This document shows, in pieces, positions 11,990-24,650 of a stretch of 64,000 nucleotides of DNA; the stretch's first letter is position 1; every line of letters begins with the position of its first letter. Below the pieces are notes generated by a model. The model made no database searches and had not been told where the DNA came from. It saw only the letters and a list, made by a program, of their open reading frames with translations. Source of the DNA: Chiridota heheva (Eukaryota > Echinodermata > Holothuroidea > Apodida > Chiridotidae); the NCBI GenBank assembly GCA_020152595.1, contig JAIGNY010001912.1, positions 1,764,001 to 1,828,000 on the forward strand, read 5' to 3'. Made by a program: the position numbers and the translations under genes.

Positions 11990-13405
11990 GCCTACGATGG
12001 CGCTATTCTACATAAACAAGAGAACAGGTTAAGAAGGATTAGCCACCCCCATACAAATCCCAAACCACACCACCACCACGAACAAAAAGACATTAAATCC
12101 TTCTAAAAAAAACTTCAAAACGATCACCGGTCAAAAGAAACGCTCCAATATCCCAACGATCTAAGTTCACAACACCAAGTACCGAACAACCTGCGACTGC
12201 GAAAAATGTAACTAACATCCTTAACGACACTCTTCACGAGACACAAACTGATAGCCCGCACGATAAGCAGACCTTTAACAACACCGTAAACGACTTTATC
12301 GCTGATCAGACCTATCTTCACCACCACCATCCATTACCGGAGGAACTTTTACATGACCCTATTACCAAGAAGAAATCACCCAAATAATCAAGAAACTGAA
12401 AAATAACTCCCCAGGTGTGGACCGTATCTCGAATATCTCTCTTAAAAAAGCAGCCTCCAAAGCAATTCGTCTCCTTGTTATTCTGTTCAACTCATCCCTT
12501 CAACTATGATTTCTGCCTATCCACTGGAAAACAGCTTCTATCACCATGATCTCGAAACCAAATAAAGATCACTTCAATTCTAAAAATTAGACAATAGACA
12601 ACGTACCGACTAACCAGCCAACGACAGCTCCATTCCTCGGACTAACAATTGACAAAAGACTTTCATGGACCCCTCACATAAACAATATCATTATCAAAGC
12701 GAAACAAAGACTTTATCTCATCAGAATCATCAAAGGAAAGGATTGGGGAATCTCGACTTCCACAGCACTACGTACCTACCAAACTTTTATTCGCCCAATT
12801 TTAGAATACGGATCCATAGCATTTATCAACACCGGACGGACAAACTTACTTAAACTACAAAGAATCCAGAACTACTGAGCACTTAGAATCTCAACCGGAC
12901 TTCCACGATACGTTTCAACAAAACTATTTCATCAGCAAATAAATTTTGATACGTGACCTGATAGAATGACAACACTACACAACAAATACATGGATAAAGC
13001 CACTAATATCAACCATCTAAAACAACTATTTACTGACAACGGCCTACTGATACAAAAGTACCAAATCAAATTGCCAAATTGCAAGAAACCAGCTAATCTA
13101 ACCATTCAACTGGAAAGAGCCATCCACGTACACAGTCTCTTACAACCCTCCACACATTGTATCCTAAGTCATTACCGTACACAAAGCCACCAACACTCAC
13201 ACTTCATTCTAAAGCCATCTATTATTCCATTTTACAAGTCAATTCAGTCTAGTTTTCTACTCAACGTTTTCTTTAGCAACAATCAAGGCCAAGCTTGCGA
13301 TAAAAGGCTGTTAGCCACATCACCATTCTCCAGAGCTAAATCTTTTTTGCGATATTAAATTACACACTACCACCACCACAACCATAGAAGCACAAAAAAA
13401 AAAAA
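11990..13405 (+). mobile_element. Non-LTR retrotransposon with internally deleted reverse transcriptase
   Basis: Plus-strand frames read KLKNNSPGVDRIS and then IHWKTASITMISKPNKDH (RT fingers, about 12395-12570). They jump directly to APFLGLTIDKRLSWTPHINN at about 12630 and RPILEYGSIA at about 12795, with LKLQRIQNY and LRISTGLPR after. These are the thumb and C-terminal landmarks of jockey-like LINEs. The whole palm, including the (F/Y)ADD active site, is missing, and stops interrupt the frame, so the copy is dead. A poly(A)-like run at 13388-13408 may be its tail. A related fragment in opposite orientation lies at 37855-37935. Confidence 0.8.
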
Positions 13406-14290
13406 TAAAAGGCGCCGAGTTAGTAAAGAACTTATCAATGTTGACTTTGAAATTGTGAACAGAAATGGAGCTACAAGGCACTCAGGCAAACCATTCCACT
13501 CATTAAAAACTCTTTGCGAAAAGCTAAAACGGCTAATATCTATCCACGAGAACGCTTTGGTTAACTCAAACTGTTGCCACATGCAAAAAATAACAGGAAG
13601 TCAAAGCATCACTACCAGATAGGAATTTAAAAACCTGAATCATATCGCCATGCTCGTCTCAACCCAAGCGTGGTCAAACCAAAAATTCGCAACCTAGATT
13701 CATTAGAGATTCCTTACTTCAGGAACAAGTCTAATGGCTCTTCGCGGAACCTGCTTTAAAGTGAACCTATCAAATCTCATTAAAGGGACTCCAAGCCAAA
13801 ATAGCATACTCAAGGTGAGGCCTGATTAACTGCTTATACAAATTAAGAACAACCTCTCTACCAAGAAAACAAAAAATTCTTCTAATTAAACCAATCATCC
13901 TATTTTCCCTTGCAGCTACTAAAGCACACTGACACTGTTAGTAACGACAACACCTATATCTCTTTCTTGATCAACACCACCAAAACATGCAGTAATTAAA
14001 ACCCAAATTGCTCTGACCAAAATGAATAACTTTGCATTTATCCAAATTGAATGACATCTGGGACCAAAAAACTAACTTATCCAGATCACGTTGCAACAGT
14101 GGAGGAATCCCTACAGTATCATCAACAATCATCATGCATGCAGAGCTTAGTGTCATCAGCAAAATTGCAAATTGTGGAGCCAATTGAAACATCAAATAAA
14201 TCATTACTGAAGTTTACGAAAAGATGCGGATCCATTACAGAACCTTGAGGAACACCACTTCCAACTTTCTTCAATGCAGCCATAAGGATA
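13405..14290 (-). mobile_element. CR1-like LINE fragment with FADD motif
   Basis: On the minus strand the fragment contains NFADDTKLCMH (RT active site, about 14135-14165), RDLDKLVFWSQ...FNLDKCKVIHFG (about 14025-14095), YKQLIRPHLEYAILAWSP (about 13800-13850) and FSQRVFNEWNGLPE (about 13470-13520), in the order expected for a CR1-type LINE. Frameshifts and stops are frequent. It meets the plus-strand LINE at about 13405 tail to tail, suggesting two separate insertions. Confidence 0.8.
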
Positions 14291-16075
14291 CTTCTAGAGA
14301 TTCACAGATATCCCATGGCCCATGGGCGCATAGAGTTATAGTTGCGCTACTGTATATTTACCGAGATTTGCAGACTTTCCTTCATTGTTTATTCAAGCTC
14401 TTTTCCTGGGTTTTAATTTTCGCCTGTGAAAAGATATATAAAGGAGTTCTTGGTCGCAAAGTGAGGGAATCTGCCTCGATCTGCAGCTACCAAAAAATAT
14501 GTCATACTGTGGGTATGGTTTTCGGTTGATGGGCTGCACACCCCGACCACTTTTAATATGAAGCAGGCCCGGAAGGAATCTATTTTGCTAATTTATCGGA
14601 ATTTTGGGATAAAAGATATCTTATTTTTCTTACTCTTTTCGTTGAAAAATGAATTAATATTTATTACTATACTCACGGTTGATTCGAACAATCATATCAA
14701 AGGTTATCAATACCATCACGTGCACGAAAAGTGTATTCGAATATTATATGGACCCAAAATATACATTTCGGCCGAATTATTCGAGAAAGGGTGGGAGGGA
14801 GGGGGGAAGGGGGGGGGAGATTTACTTACTTTCCGTAATTTTCAGTGAACAACCACTGAAAGCAATATCGCAACAATAGGGTGGGAAGGGTGGGTAAACC
14901 CCGAAGGGCCCGATCATTTGGGGATCCTGAGCAATGACATTGTGAGATTTTTTGAATAGGGCCCGAGCTTTAAATGCGCCACTGGATGGCAGCACACTAA
15001 TGAAATTTAGTGGCGTCTTTAGTCGGAAAGATTTTGAGCTATATTCATGGCACTCCCAGATTGATGTTGTATACGTTCTCCGTAGATTACTCACATTAAA
15101 ACTCAAAAGCAACTGGCCAAGAATAAATTGATATCAATAGTATGAGAAAAACATTTATAATCCATGATTCTTTAATCAATATTGGATCAATAAACATCCT
15201 TTGTTTAGATATCCTAGATGTGATCGATGACCTGTCTGCCTGTGAATCCGTTCTGATTGTGTTAGAGGAAGAAGTGGAATGACGTCACTGACCGTGTATA
15301 GACAATATCGTACAATGTTTTGTCATGTTCATCTGTGGAACATGCGCGGTAGAGCAAGTGACCAATCACATCGCGTGAATGAATATCCATCCAAAAAGTT
15401 GTTGAGTGCTAGATGTTCATTTCTAGTTCATGCTTTGGACAGAACGAAACTTGCGTCAGTGTAGTGGAATGCAAACACATTACTTCATTATCAATACGTA
15501 TGTAACTTTTTTCTTCATAGAATTATGTTATAGTTTGGCTTCATGCTGATTTTGTCTTACCTGAGACACAGGTATGAAACATAAGGATCGTCCTATTGTC
15601 GTCGGCGATCGGTGTTGGCGGAATAATTTTTAGCATAAAACTATTACACGTTCAAGTTTGAACATTACTATTGATTGATTTAGGGGATGCATACTATAAG
15701 TCGGTTCATAGTGTAAAATACAGAGATGCTTTCCATATTAAGTACACTCAAACAATCACAAGGAAATACACACCTTGCTTACCCTTGATACGCTAGAGTT
15801 GCCCGATCTTAGACGAGGGTAACTACTGAATTTTCGCCAAACTCGCCTAGGGCAATATAACTCTGTGACGAAATCGGGTTTAAGTAATGTTATAAGCATG
15901 GCGCAAGGTTCGTCAACGTTCCGCCGTCATGGCGGTTCTCTCCAGACAGTCATAGACTGGTCGATGTTCACATGAAACATAATACACACCCACCCGGTTC
16001 ATGCTATTTTCTTGCTCTATTTTGCTTTCAAGTACGGCGGGGGGAGAACAGGGGGCGTGGTTCGGAATCAAGTCC
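14291..16075. other. Intergenic, no gene recognised
   Basis: It contains G-rich and C-rich runs around 14785-14820 and one TGACGTCA palindrome at 15280-15287. Open frames on both strands are short and show no family motif. Confidence 0.5.
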
Positions 16076-16076
16076 C

Positions 16077-16565
16077 ACGTAGACCCCCTTTTTTTCGCGT
16101 TAAAGCGCAGTTCTGTCCTGTCATTCCCCCGTAAAAGCCTTTTGCCCGTTAAAAACGTAGCTTGTCCTGTTATTCCCATGTTTAAGCCCCCGTAGACCCT
16201 ATTTTGCTTGTAAAAACGCAGTTCTGTCCTCTCAAATGAAAACATTTGAGCAAAAACCTGCCTCAAATGACAGTGTTTCAGAAAAATTGTTTCTAAAATG
16301 TTGAGTTTAAAAAAAAACGTCTTCTCAAATCATTCACGTTTTCGAAATATCTTCGCTCAAATTTTACTCTCTATGCAAAGTCAATAGGATATGAAAATAA
16401 AATTTCGTTGTCAAATCGTACACGTTTAAAAAAAACGTCTTCTCAAATCACTTCGTTTTAAAAAATATCGCAGCTCAAATCTTACCTATTTTCAAAAACA
16501 TGTTCTCAAAATGACAAGTTTCAAAAAACTGTTTCTCAATTGTCAAAATGCAATGTCTTCTCGAA
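16077..16565. repeat. Degenerate tandem repeats
   Basis: 16077-16240 holds about one and a half units of roughly 112 bp built on CGTAGACCC...AACGCAGTTCTGTCCT. 16226-16565 continues with an AT-rich array in which TTCTCAAAT recurs about every 30-60 bases next to GTTTTnAAAAA. Non-coding. Confidence 0.55.
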
Positions 16566-17990
16566 TAATGTGACTCAGTAAATTTTAAGAATATTATCAC
16601 GATTTTATCGATAATCTTGACGTGGCGATTTATCTATATTATTGATACCTTTTATACTTTAAAAAACTTAAACTCGTTGACAAATCTAAACTTGTAATCA
16701 ACAGATTATTATGGTTTATTGTTTTCAAATGGGCGACATTGAGTGGTGTGGTGACCTCTGAGTAGATAATACTAGTTGAGTAATAAGAACTTCTCGGAAA
16801 ATGAGGGCTGGAGGAATGATTTTTCAAAACTTATTCAAACGCATAATGGAAGGGGTTTGGACATTAAAAAATATTCGACAACTCTAAATTAGAATTAGGG
16901 TGCCAGCCAACGATGTCGAAACCATGGGGTAACGGGGCGAGTGCCCCTTTTCCTAGAGTAAGGGGCGAATGGGGGAAAGAGGTGCCCCTTTTTAAACTTG
17001 GGGCGGACCGGGCAGGAGTACCCCCCTCCCTATACACACACACACATATTTTCGAAAAATGGCAAAAATGACCCTTTTTGAAAATGATAAGAGCCCTCCT
17101 TTACTGTCATAAAGGGCCTTCATTTGATTTTCTGCCCCCCTTGTCCCGAGGAGTTCTTTGCGACACCCCTGGTGCCATTCACTTCAAAGGAGTATTTTGA
17201 AACTTATTTAAATCAGAACATTTCTCTCAGTCTTTAGAAATTCTGTAGCACTTTGTTTTCAGTATTATTTCTCTTATCGACATAATTGATGTACATGATG
17301 TTATCCTCTGACAATATTCATATCGAACACATACCAGCTAGAAAGAAAATATAGATCAATGATAAACAATATTTAACCTAAGATCAAAACCAAGGAAATT
17401 ATTCAAACATCCCAAAGTTGTAGACCGATATGAGCCTTTTCAATTAGACGTAATAACTTGCAAATTAAGTTTTGGGGTTTATACTGGTCTGTAAGAAGCT
17501 ACTCCTCGTAAAGACAACACGCATTGAAAGTAAAGGCTTCAGTCATTTTTCAAGATGATTCATATCATTTCACTTGAAAATTTCAGCTCCTTTGTTTTTC
17601 TTCTTCTTCATAAATGCGCTTCAAAACGAAGATGGCCCTATTTAATAATACTGAAGTGAAGAAGATTTTCCCAACATCAGCGTAATCACTAACATGACTA
17701 ATGAGTTGTAGCCCACATCCAACTTATTCATTTCGCATTTTCGATGAAAGGTTTTGAAGAAAAGAACCAAACATGGCAAGAACAAAATGGGGTTGAATCG
17801 TAACCCATATAGATTCTCTCACGATGCACAGAAACGAGCATAAAATTAATCCTTAAAATCATGTAATGAAGCACACAAATTTGCATCAGCTGTATGCAAA
17901 AAACGATCTATGCCAAGTGTTCATTACAAAAACAAACTAATGGTAGTATGTCTCTTTCTCCACAAATACCAATTAATGTCTATTTGTTCT
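16566..17990. other. Intergenic, transposon-end-like GC-rich patch only
   Basis: The patch 16915-17165 is rich in GTGCCCCTTTT / AAGGGG words, as often seen at degraded DNA-transposon ends, but I could not pair the ends. The rest shows nothing recognisable. Confidence 0.4.
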
Positions 17991-17996
17991 ATACTT

Positions 17997-18198
17997 TCAA
18001 ACCATACTATTAGCCAATAACCGTTGTATTTCACTGTGTTCATCACTTTGGAGTATAGATTTTCTTTTTTGGTAAGCCTTGTATTCCTCATCGTTAATAT
18101 CGTCGTATCGTCGGAGATTGGTTCGCTCACCGTCTATCATGATGCCCTCTCGGAGGAGTTCGAAGCGAGTGTCAACATCTTGCACACGAATCAACCAT
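17997..18198 (-). CDS. C19orf81-like gene, last coding exon
   Basis: Minus-strand exon with acceptor TTTTCAG (AG at 18200-18199); its first base completes the Arg codon left open by the exon at 19748. It reads WLIRVQDVDTRFELLREGI, then RTNLRRYDDINDEEYKAYQK, and ends ...LLANSMV with a TGA at 17997-17999. From memory, vertebrate C19orf81 contains [20 protein letters not shown] and RHDDLLLGDY at the matching place, so I take this as an invertebrate homologue. The function of that family is not known to me. The basic, Tyr/Asp-rich end shows no membrane segment. The family call is moderate; the exon itself is well supported by splice phase and conservation pattern. Confidence 0.7.
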
Positions 18199-18268
18199 CT
18201 GAAAAGGGCAGAACGCAGAGTAAAAAATGATTATTTGATATTTTCGAGTTCCATAAAATCGACGAGAG

Positions 18269-18444
18269 CAGTGGCGGACTGGCCAGTCGGTCCATCGGTC
18301 AATAGTGTCTAATATGCCTCAGAAAGCGTGAAAACCGCTGGAGTGGCCCACCGGAAGCTCAGATCCTCCCCCGTCCGTTCAGTCCGTTTTGGCGCCCCTT
18401 TGGGACACCTCGACATTTAAAATTGTAATCCCCAGTCGGCCCTG
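18269..18444. mobile_element. Possible degraded hAT-like MITE
   Basis: Left end CAGTGGCGGACTGGCCAGTC and right end, on the opposite strand, CAGGGCCGACTGGGG, resemble hAT-type CAGTGGCGGA ends. The adjoining 8-mers (GACGAGAG and ACACGGGC) do not match, so the target duplication is lost or the boundaries are wrong. Confidence 0.35.
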
Positions 18445-19747
18445 ACACGGGCCCTGGGGAAGCGTATCTTTTGTTACGAGTATATGCGCAGTCTTAATAT
18501 AGTATTTTATGATAATATGGAACTAGTGAAGTGTCCATGAACCTTCATTTTCTTAAAGTATCGATATTCTAAAATATATCAAATTGTATATCAGACGTGC
18601 GTGCAAAATAATGGCCGCCATTCAGCCATTTGTCAGTTTGATTGATATGCCTGCAACGTACATTACAGACGTAGGAAGATATTTGACATTGAAATCTAAG
18701 GAAGAAGTCGCATTTTGAGGGAAAATTCAAATATTTAAAAGAAAAGTTTTGAAAAATATTGGATATTGTATGGGACAAACTTGAGGGAAGAGTCGGAAAT
18801 TCATTCAGTAGGCCTATGTTTAACCTCAAAAGTCGGTTCTCGGAAATATTCCGATCCTGTTTTCCAAGATCGCTGGTACAACCGAACTCTAAAATCGATT
18901 TCTCTCGTCAGGATTACCAAAAAGTCCAACATGCTGAATTTATATTGTGCAAATTAGAATCTGCATAAATTTACCGACTTTGGAAATTCCCCCCCCCCCC
19001 TCCCCTTCTTAGCTACGTTAGGTTTACTGCATGGTGGTTCGCACACTCTGGTAAAAGGCCCTATTTGAAAGTGTCATTGCAAATTATAAACAAAATTATA
19101 TAACTGCATTGGCAAATAAAACATTTGATTTATTTGATGTCACAAAAATAATCTTCAAATCAATTTGTTAGACATGGGGGCCAAGATGGTATTTGGTCCC
19201 CAATACAACTGTTGGGTTCATGACCACCGGGCACGTTTCCAACGCCACTGAATGGCAAGAGGCACGGAAACTCGTAAACAGATAAACGATCCACTCCCAG
19301 CTTTGCCCTGTGTCATACGAATGTAAGACCAAATAGGCTGTTCTATGTCAGAAGGGGTGCACCATAATAACCCCATAAGGCATGAAAACAATTTTGTCGC
19401 ATCTTTTTCATTTTGGCCCCCACATTTTTACGCCATTGCTGTATATATTAGTTCGCCATTTTTCTTGATCACTTATAGGCTGCCATTTTCCTTGATATTT
19501 TAGACCGTAAAAGCTGTCGAATGGTTAATTGTTAACCGACTGTTGTACTATTGTATGGGAGTTGTTTTGTGGCTATTTTCATGGATTTTAAACAATTCAG
19601 AAAGCGTTGCTAACATGCATGCATCCAAAGACGTTAAGCTAAGAAAACACATGCTGTCTTGTATAAACTGATGAGGTTGAATAGAACCCGGGCAGAGGAA
19701 GAGGTACAACATAATTCCAACATGGGTATAATTTCCTAATGGCTTAC

Positions 19748-20079
19748 CTATTATCAACATCGGCTGATCCAAGGACCACATTCATGTCAATGAACTGTAT
19801 ATTCTTGATATTTTCAATTGACACATATTTCGATTGTTTGATTCCATCTAGTATTGCTTTATGGGATAAATCTGTTCCAGGATAGGCAAAGCACAACGTA
19901 AATGGTTCTGGTTCTGGCGGGGCATTAAAAAAGCGGATTTTCTTGAAAGCAATATCTCTGTGTAAGTCATTCGTTTCCTTGGTCTTTTTACGGTGATGGT
20001 GGTGGCGTTTAGGTAATTTCGTTGTTGGTGGTTGAAGATATGGAATTTGGTAAGAACACTTCCTTGACGTGGAGATTCT
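19748..20079 (-). CDS. C19orf81-like gene, penultimate exon
   Basis: 332 bases lie between acceptor CAATACACAG (AG at 20081-20080) and donor AG|GTAAGC at 19747. The exon encodes about 110 residues: a basic His/Lys-rich stretch (KRHHHHRKKTK), then AFKKIRFFNAPPEPEPFTLC, then a segment ending NIQFIDMNVVLGSADVDNR across the splice. The order and spacing fit C19orf81 as I recall it (CIRKFPTPP...LCLC; SSIRFENMNVICG...RNRWLI). An alternative start is the in-frame ATG at 20113-20115, which would make this the first coding exon; the pyrimidine-poor acceptor leaves that open. Confidence 0.68.
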
Positions 20080-20081
20080 CT

Positions 20082-21470
20082 GTGTATTGAGAAAACATGC
20101 AATACTTTTATTCATTTACAGGGCCGTAAGTCCAGGGACAGTTTTTCCCATGCACTTTCTATTTCATACTTTCAGGAGGGAATTTAGACATAAAGTAGGC
20201 CTACATAGGCCTAGTAATTGGCTTGAAATGCGTATATTTATTGTGTTGAAACGTTTTTCTTGGACAAAAAGTATAATACACAAATGGAAATTACTGTAAA
20301 AAATGGACTCGCAGTGGAGATTTGGTATAATTCAACAAGCTCAGCCTTCCCATCCACACACTTTCAAAAATGTTCCTCCGTCCCTATTTATTTTTGTCAT
20401 TGTGTCGCCTGACGTAGACCTCTTTCATTCCGAGATAAATCTTAATTTAAGGCTCACTCAGATCCTGATTGCATTGGAGACCGCCATGTACCCATACTCT
20501 AATAATGCATGTGCGTTCCATCTTCTTTTACTGTGCAGTTGTGTAGACGATTTTTCAAATGGATGTAGAACATTTTACACGGATTGGAAATGAAATCAAT
20601 GTAAATATTTTCAAATGTGATACAAAACTCTATCAAAAAAGCTATGGGTTCAAGATTGTCCAACTCAATTTCGAGAATACGTAGATTAGGCCTATAATGG
20701 CTAGATTAAAGAAATTAAGTGAATTCTCTCCTTTGCAATAAAAATGTCTACACACCAAACTTGATCTATGCCCAATCATTTTATGAGTGGATCTTGAATA
20801 TATGTTACCCTGTATTTGCAGTGTGAAAGATTTTTTCTTCCAATATTTATTTGCTGGTTTAAAGTACAACATATAGTGCTTAGGAGGCTATATAGAGGTA
20901 ATCTTCGGCTTAAGGCACTTTACAGCAAAAATATATAACAGAGATATGCACAACAAGTAGAGCTTTTTCCATTTAAACACAAAAGACATAGTAAAAGAAA
21001 AAAGGAAGGCCCCGCCCCTTACTGCAATGATAGTAAGAAACCAATAATCCAGTTCACTCTTTAACAGTTTAAAAAGAAGAGCTATGGCAGATTTGACTGT
21101 TGGAAAATAAATATAATAAATATTGTTCATGCTTAATTTAGATCAATAGCACGACGCCATGACCCCATTCATTCTGAAAATCATCTAAGCGATCGTTTAT
21201 TTTAACGGTCCTTACAAAAAAAGCTTACCTCTGTCTGAAAGATAGAAAGTATGCTGATCTATCTTAAAGGCTTTCAAACTGTCAAATGGAGAACAATAAC
21301 TCGTGTAAGTTATTAGATAATCCTTTTGTTCAGTTGTTATAGATTCCCTAAGAGTAAGAAATTTCCATCGAGCCTTCTCCCGGACTTGCCTGTTCTCGGG
21401 AAACTGGATTATATTTTATCATTAGACTTAGTTACGATTATTTATCAATTTTTTGTTGTTCTTCGGTCAG
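20082..21470. other. Intron or 5' flank of the C19orf81-like gene
   Basis: No further exon or complete element seen. The 96-residue plus-strand frame at 20303-20593 has no family motif and no splice context. Confidence 0.45.
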
Positions 21471-21560
21471 AAAATAGACTCACTCTGTTTGTGAACTGAT
21501 TTTCATTTTGCTGATCGGGAGCTTCTCCTCCTTTTGAAGACTGACCTTTCTCGAGGCGAC

Positions 21561-21661
21561 ATGTTTTACGATGCTGCTACTCTTGGAATTTAACATAAGT
21601 TTTGACTCTGTGGCTTCTTTAGTAAGATGAAGCAGTTTGTTACGAGAGCTGGAGTTCGGCA
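21561..21661 (-). CDS. Possible upstream exon of the C19orf81-like gene
   Basis: A minus-strand open frame starts at an ATG at 21661 (MPNSSSRNKLLHLTKEATES...) and reaches a possible donor GCCTCGAGAAAG|GTCAGT near 21561. This would join in phase 0 to the exon beginning at 20079. A stronger-looking donor (GA|GTGAGT near 21482) is out of phase with that exon. The composition (Ser/Lys-rich) is plausible for a disordered N-terminus but has no recognisable motif. Treat as a candidate only. Confidence 0.3.
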
Positions 21662-21939
21662 TAGTCGGGCATCCGCTATTTTTTCTAGGATAAAAATTAA
21701 AAATTGAAACCCAAAATTGGAATGATATTAAATCCATATGGCAACTATCGTTGTTAGACAAAGTCACCGCCAAATAATTTCTTTCACGAAACTTACTAAG
21801 ATTGGAAACTTCTTTTGGGGACCCCTGCTATTAATCTTCCCAGGTTTGTATTGGCTCTCAATGCCTCTGATTTTCTTCGTGCAATTTTGTCCAACGGGTC
21901 CTTCCAAAGCATGTTCTTAACAGCTTAAGAAAGCCTGTG

Positions 21940-22170
21940 AACGAAGTTTGTAAAACTTACTTCTCATTCAATCACCTTGTAACTTTCCAGCAAACTGATT
22001 TAAATGCGCTGCATCCGAGCAGGTGGATATTTAAATACCTTATCTTCAGAAAATATGTCAGTTTCCTTTAAAATACACGTAACTAACGTTGTATGTGCCC
22101 CGAGAATAAATGTAATACAATTCTGACCACGACTTTTAATAACAGTTCACTTGAATTTGGGGAAACTTTA
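21940..22170 (+). repeat. Dispersed repeat, copy 1 (partner 24385-24650)
   Basis: Shares with 24385-24650 the words GTAAAACTTACTT, GGTGGATAT.TAAATA, TTATCTTCAGAAAATATGTC, AAATACACG and AATAACAGTTCA, in the same order and orientation. Either a diverged segmental duplication or two copies of an unknown repeat. Confidence 0.65.
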
Positions 22171-22892
22171 TTTGTTGGTAGCATTGCATGGGCATAGAGT
22201 TCCATGCATGAGTCTATGGCAGTTAAAGAAACATTTTTAGTTGGACTGCTATTTCTAACAGCATTGAATGGGCTACCCATGGTCCGTGACGGCGCTACGG
22301 GGAGGGGTAACGGAGTTATTTCTCCCTCCCGACGAGATCGCTTTTCACGCACTTTTCCCCAGAGTGTTTTTCAAGTGACATATATTGTCCAATTAATCTG
22401 TTTATCCCTTTGCTGAGTTTGCTCCCACATGAGCCAAACTGCCCCCAGCATCAAAATCATGGCGTCGCCACTGCCCATGGTACTGTGTTTTTGAACGTCT
22501 GAAATGCGTGTCAAATGACAATCGAGGTATAATAGGAGAAAGTATTACGAACTATCTTAAAAACTAGATTCATGTAGGACAATAGGAAAGCATTTGCCCA
22601 TGCACCAACCAAAATACAGATCATCATCATTCGGAAAAATGTAGGACCATGAGCCAGAACATTAGGACAATTTGGGATCATGCGTCGAACAAAAGGTATG
22701 TGAACATCAGAAAAGTTTCCGACAAGACTGATTAAATTATCTGACAAACTCGTAATCAAGATTCGCTCCAAAACTGTGTGCATACGCCATGTACGTGGCG
22801 ATACGCCACTGTATGCAGTAATGTCAAGTAAAAACGAGATATACGCCAGTGGCGGCACAAGGGTGGGGTCCGGGGCACGGGATGCCCGTCAT

Positions 22893-22986
22893 GTCTAGAC
22901 CACCGTCGGTATATCTAAGCCCCGTCGGGAGGTCTAGACCACCGTAGGGATATCTAAGCCCCGTCGGGAGGTCTAAACCCTCGTCG
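22893..22986. repeat. 39-bp tandem repeat, about 2.4 copies
   Basis: Units start at 22893, 22932 and 22971 (exact 39-base period), built on GTCTAGACCACCGT and ATCTAAGCCCCGTCGGGAG. It adjoins a CCAGTGGCGGCACAAGGG patch at 22853 that looks like a transposon end. Confidence 0.85.
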
Positions 22987-22989
22987 TGG

Positions 22990-24380
22990 ACGTCGTGGTA
23001 AAATTCTTCGGGGAATCACGAGTTAAAAAAGAGAAATCTAACTTTAAATCATGTCTATAATATGGCTCAGAAAGTTGCAAATAGAGTTCGAGAGGAGGGA
23101 GTCTCCCTCTCAGACCCACCTTGTACAGGGGGGTAGGAAGGGTTACCTTTCGTGGGGAAAAATTCCTAGTGACAAGTAGAAAGAGTGCACTGGTAAATAA
23201 ACACATTTCCATCAAAAGTTGCTGCTAATTAGGAAATATTTTACAAAAGTTTACCTATTTCTTTTCAAAAATACTTGAATAGGCCTAATCAGTTAGAATT
23301 TTATCTGCTGCAAATTTGATTTGAGCTCTGCTTGTCATTTGACAATTCAACGTTGATCTCCACGTCAACATAATTATTTGCAGTCAGTTTGAATTTTGGA
23401 AAGAAAGGCTAACATGATCATGAAAGAAATCCCTTTGTGAATTGCCACACACGAACTTCCAATTTATTATTCTTAACTGTTGCAATCAATAAAGACCTAA
23501 TTCGAAATAAAATTATATTCAGATCTCGTTTATAGCATGAACTAATTCTTATGAAAGACGAGGCAAGTAGTTTAAATCATTTATTTGATCTTCCTTCACT
23601 AAATTAATTACCTTTTTCACCTAACTGAAATTAGCTATGCACTAATAATGTATATAAGAAGACATGTCTTAAATATATGCAAACCATTCATATAGAATGC
23701 AAAGCATCATTAACTCGTGGTACATTTTTTATGAGCCATGGGTTGTACCTCTCCGCGACAAGCCGATAAAGTATTCGTGTGTGTGAAGGGGAAGGGGAGA
23801 AGGGGGGAGATGGGGGTACACAGGGACGTTGGGGTGGAACACACCCAACCTTAGCATATACCTGATACTATTCTTGAATCGAAGTATTTCAGGGCAAAAA
23901 CTGATGGGGGCACGTGTTGGGGGCAGGTAATGTCTCACTTTCCCTGAACATCTCTGCTATGAGCAAAGCACGGAAGACATGCATTGTTTTTCTGTATTGA
24001 GAAGAATGACACAGTTATTCCAGAGGTGCAGAAGATTGGGGTTCAGGGACGTATAAAGCGACCTACATTTAGCTCTTGTGTCAATTTCGGTATAAATATT
24101 AAAAACAATTTGTATAATAATATCTAATATACAAGATGAGCCATTTGTAAAACTACATGCTCGTCTTCTCAGAACTGTATGCAGGACAATTACGGCGTGA
24201 TGGGTACACTACAACCAATATATTATGCTCAACGAGTTACAGTAATGTCCATTATTGACATTGGCAATACGATAGCAACGTGTTAAGAATACATATTTTT
24301 AACTTACCTTAAAACTGCATTCTACTCACGTGCTGATAAAGGCCTTGCAAAGTGATCATTGTCAACAACAAAAATCTGTC
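22990..24380. other. Intergenic, nothing recognised
   Basis: No coding exon, RNA gene or complete element seen. Confidence 0.5.
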
Positions 24381-24384
24381 ACAA

Positions 24385-24650
24385 TGTTCGTAAAACTTAC
24401 TTTTTATTCTTTCACCTTGCAACTTTCAAGCAAGTTGATTTAAACGCGTTGCATCAGAGGGTGGATATCTAAATATCTTATCTTCAGAAAATATGTCGTT
24501 TCTTTTGAAATACACGCAAACTATAACGTTTTCATGTGCTTCTGCATGTTCTGCATTACCAGATTACCAAGCAACGAGAATAAATTGAGCACAATTTTAA
24601 CCACGGCTGTTTGAATAACAGTTCAATTTTCCAATATTAATCGCATCGAT
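24385..24650 (+). repeat. Dispersed repeat, copy 2 (partner 21940-22170)
   Basis: Same orientation as copy 1, about 2.45 kb downstream. It has an extra stretch of about 30 bp around 24535-24570 that copy 1 lacks. Confidence 0.65.

Noticed and set aside
11940-12010. DCAF1 promoter and first exon
   Set aside because: A GC-richer patch exists and a 5' exon is required somewhere, but no convincing donor or transcription start could be fixed.
18569-18829. 86-codon minus-strand frame between exons of the C19orf81-like gene
   Set aside because: No splice sites in matching phase and no similarity to the flanking exons' family.
22511-22858. 115-codon minus-strand frame
   Set aside because: Hydrophobic but with no family motif; the region lies next to transposon-end-like sequence.
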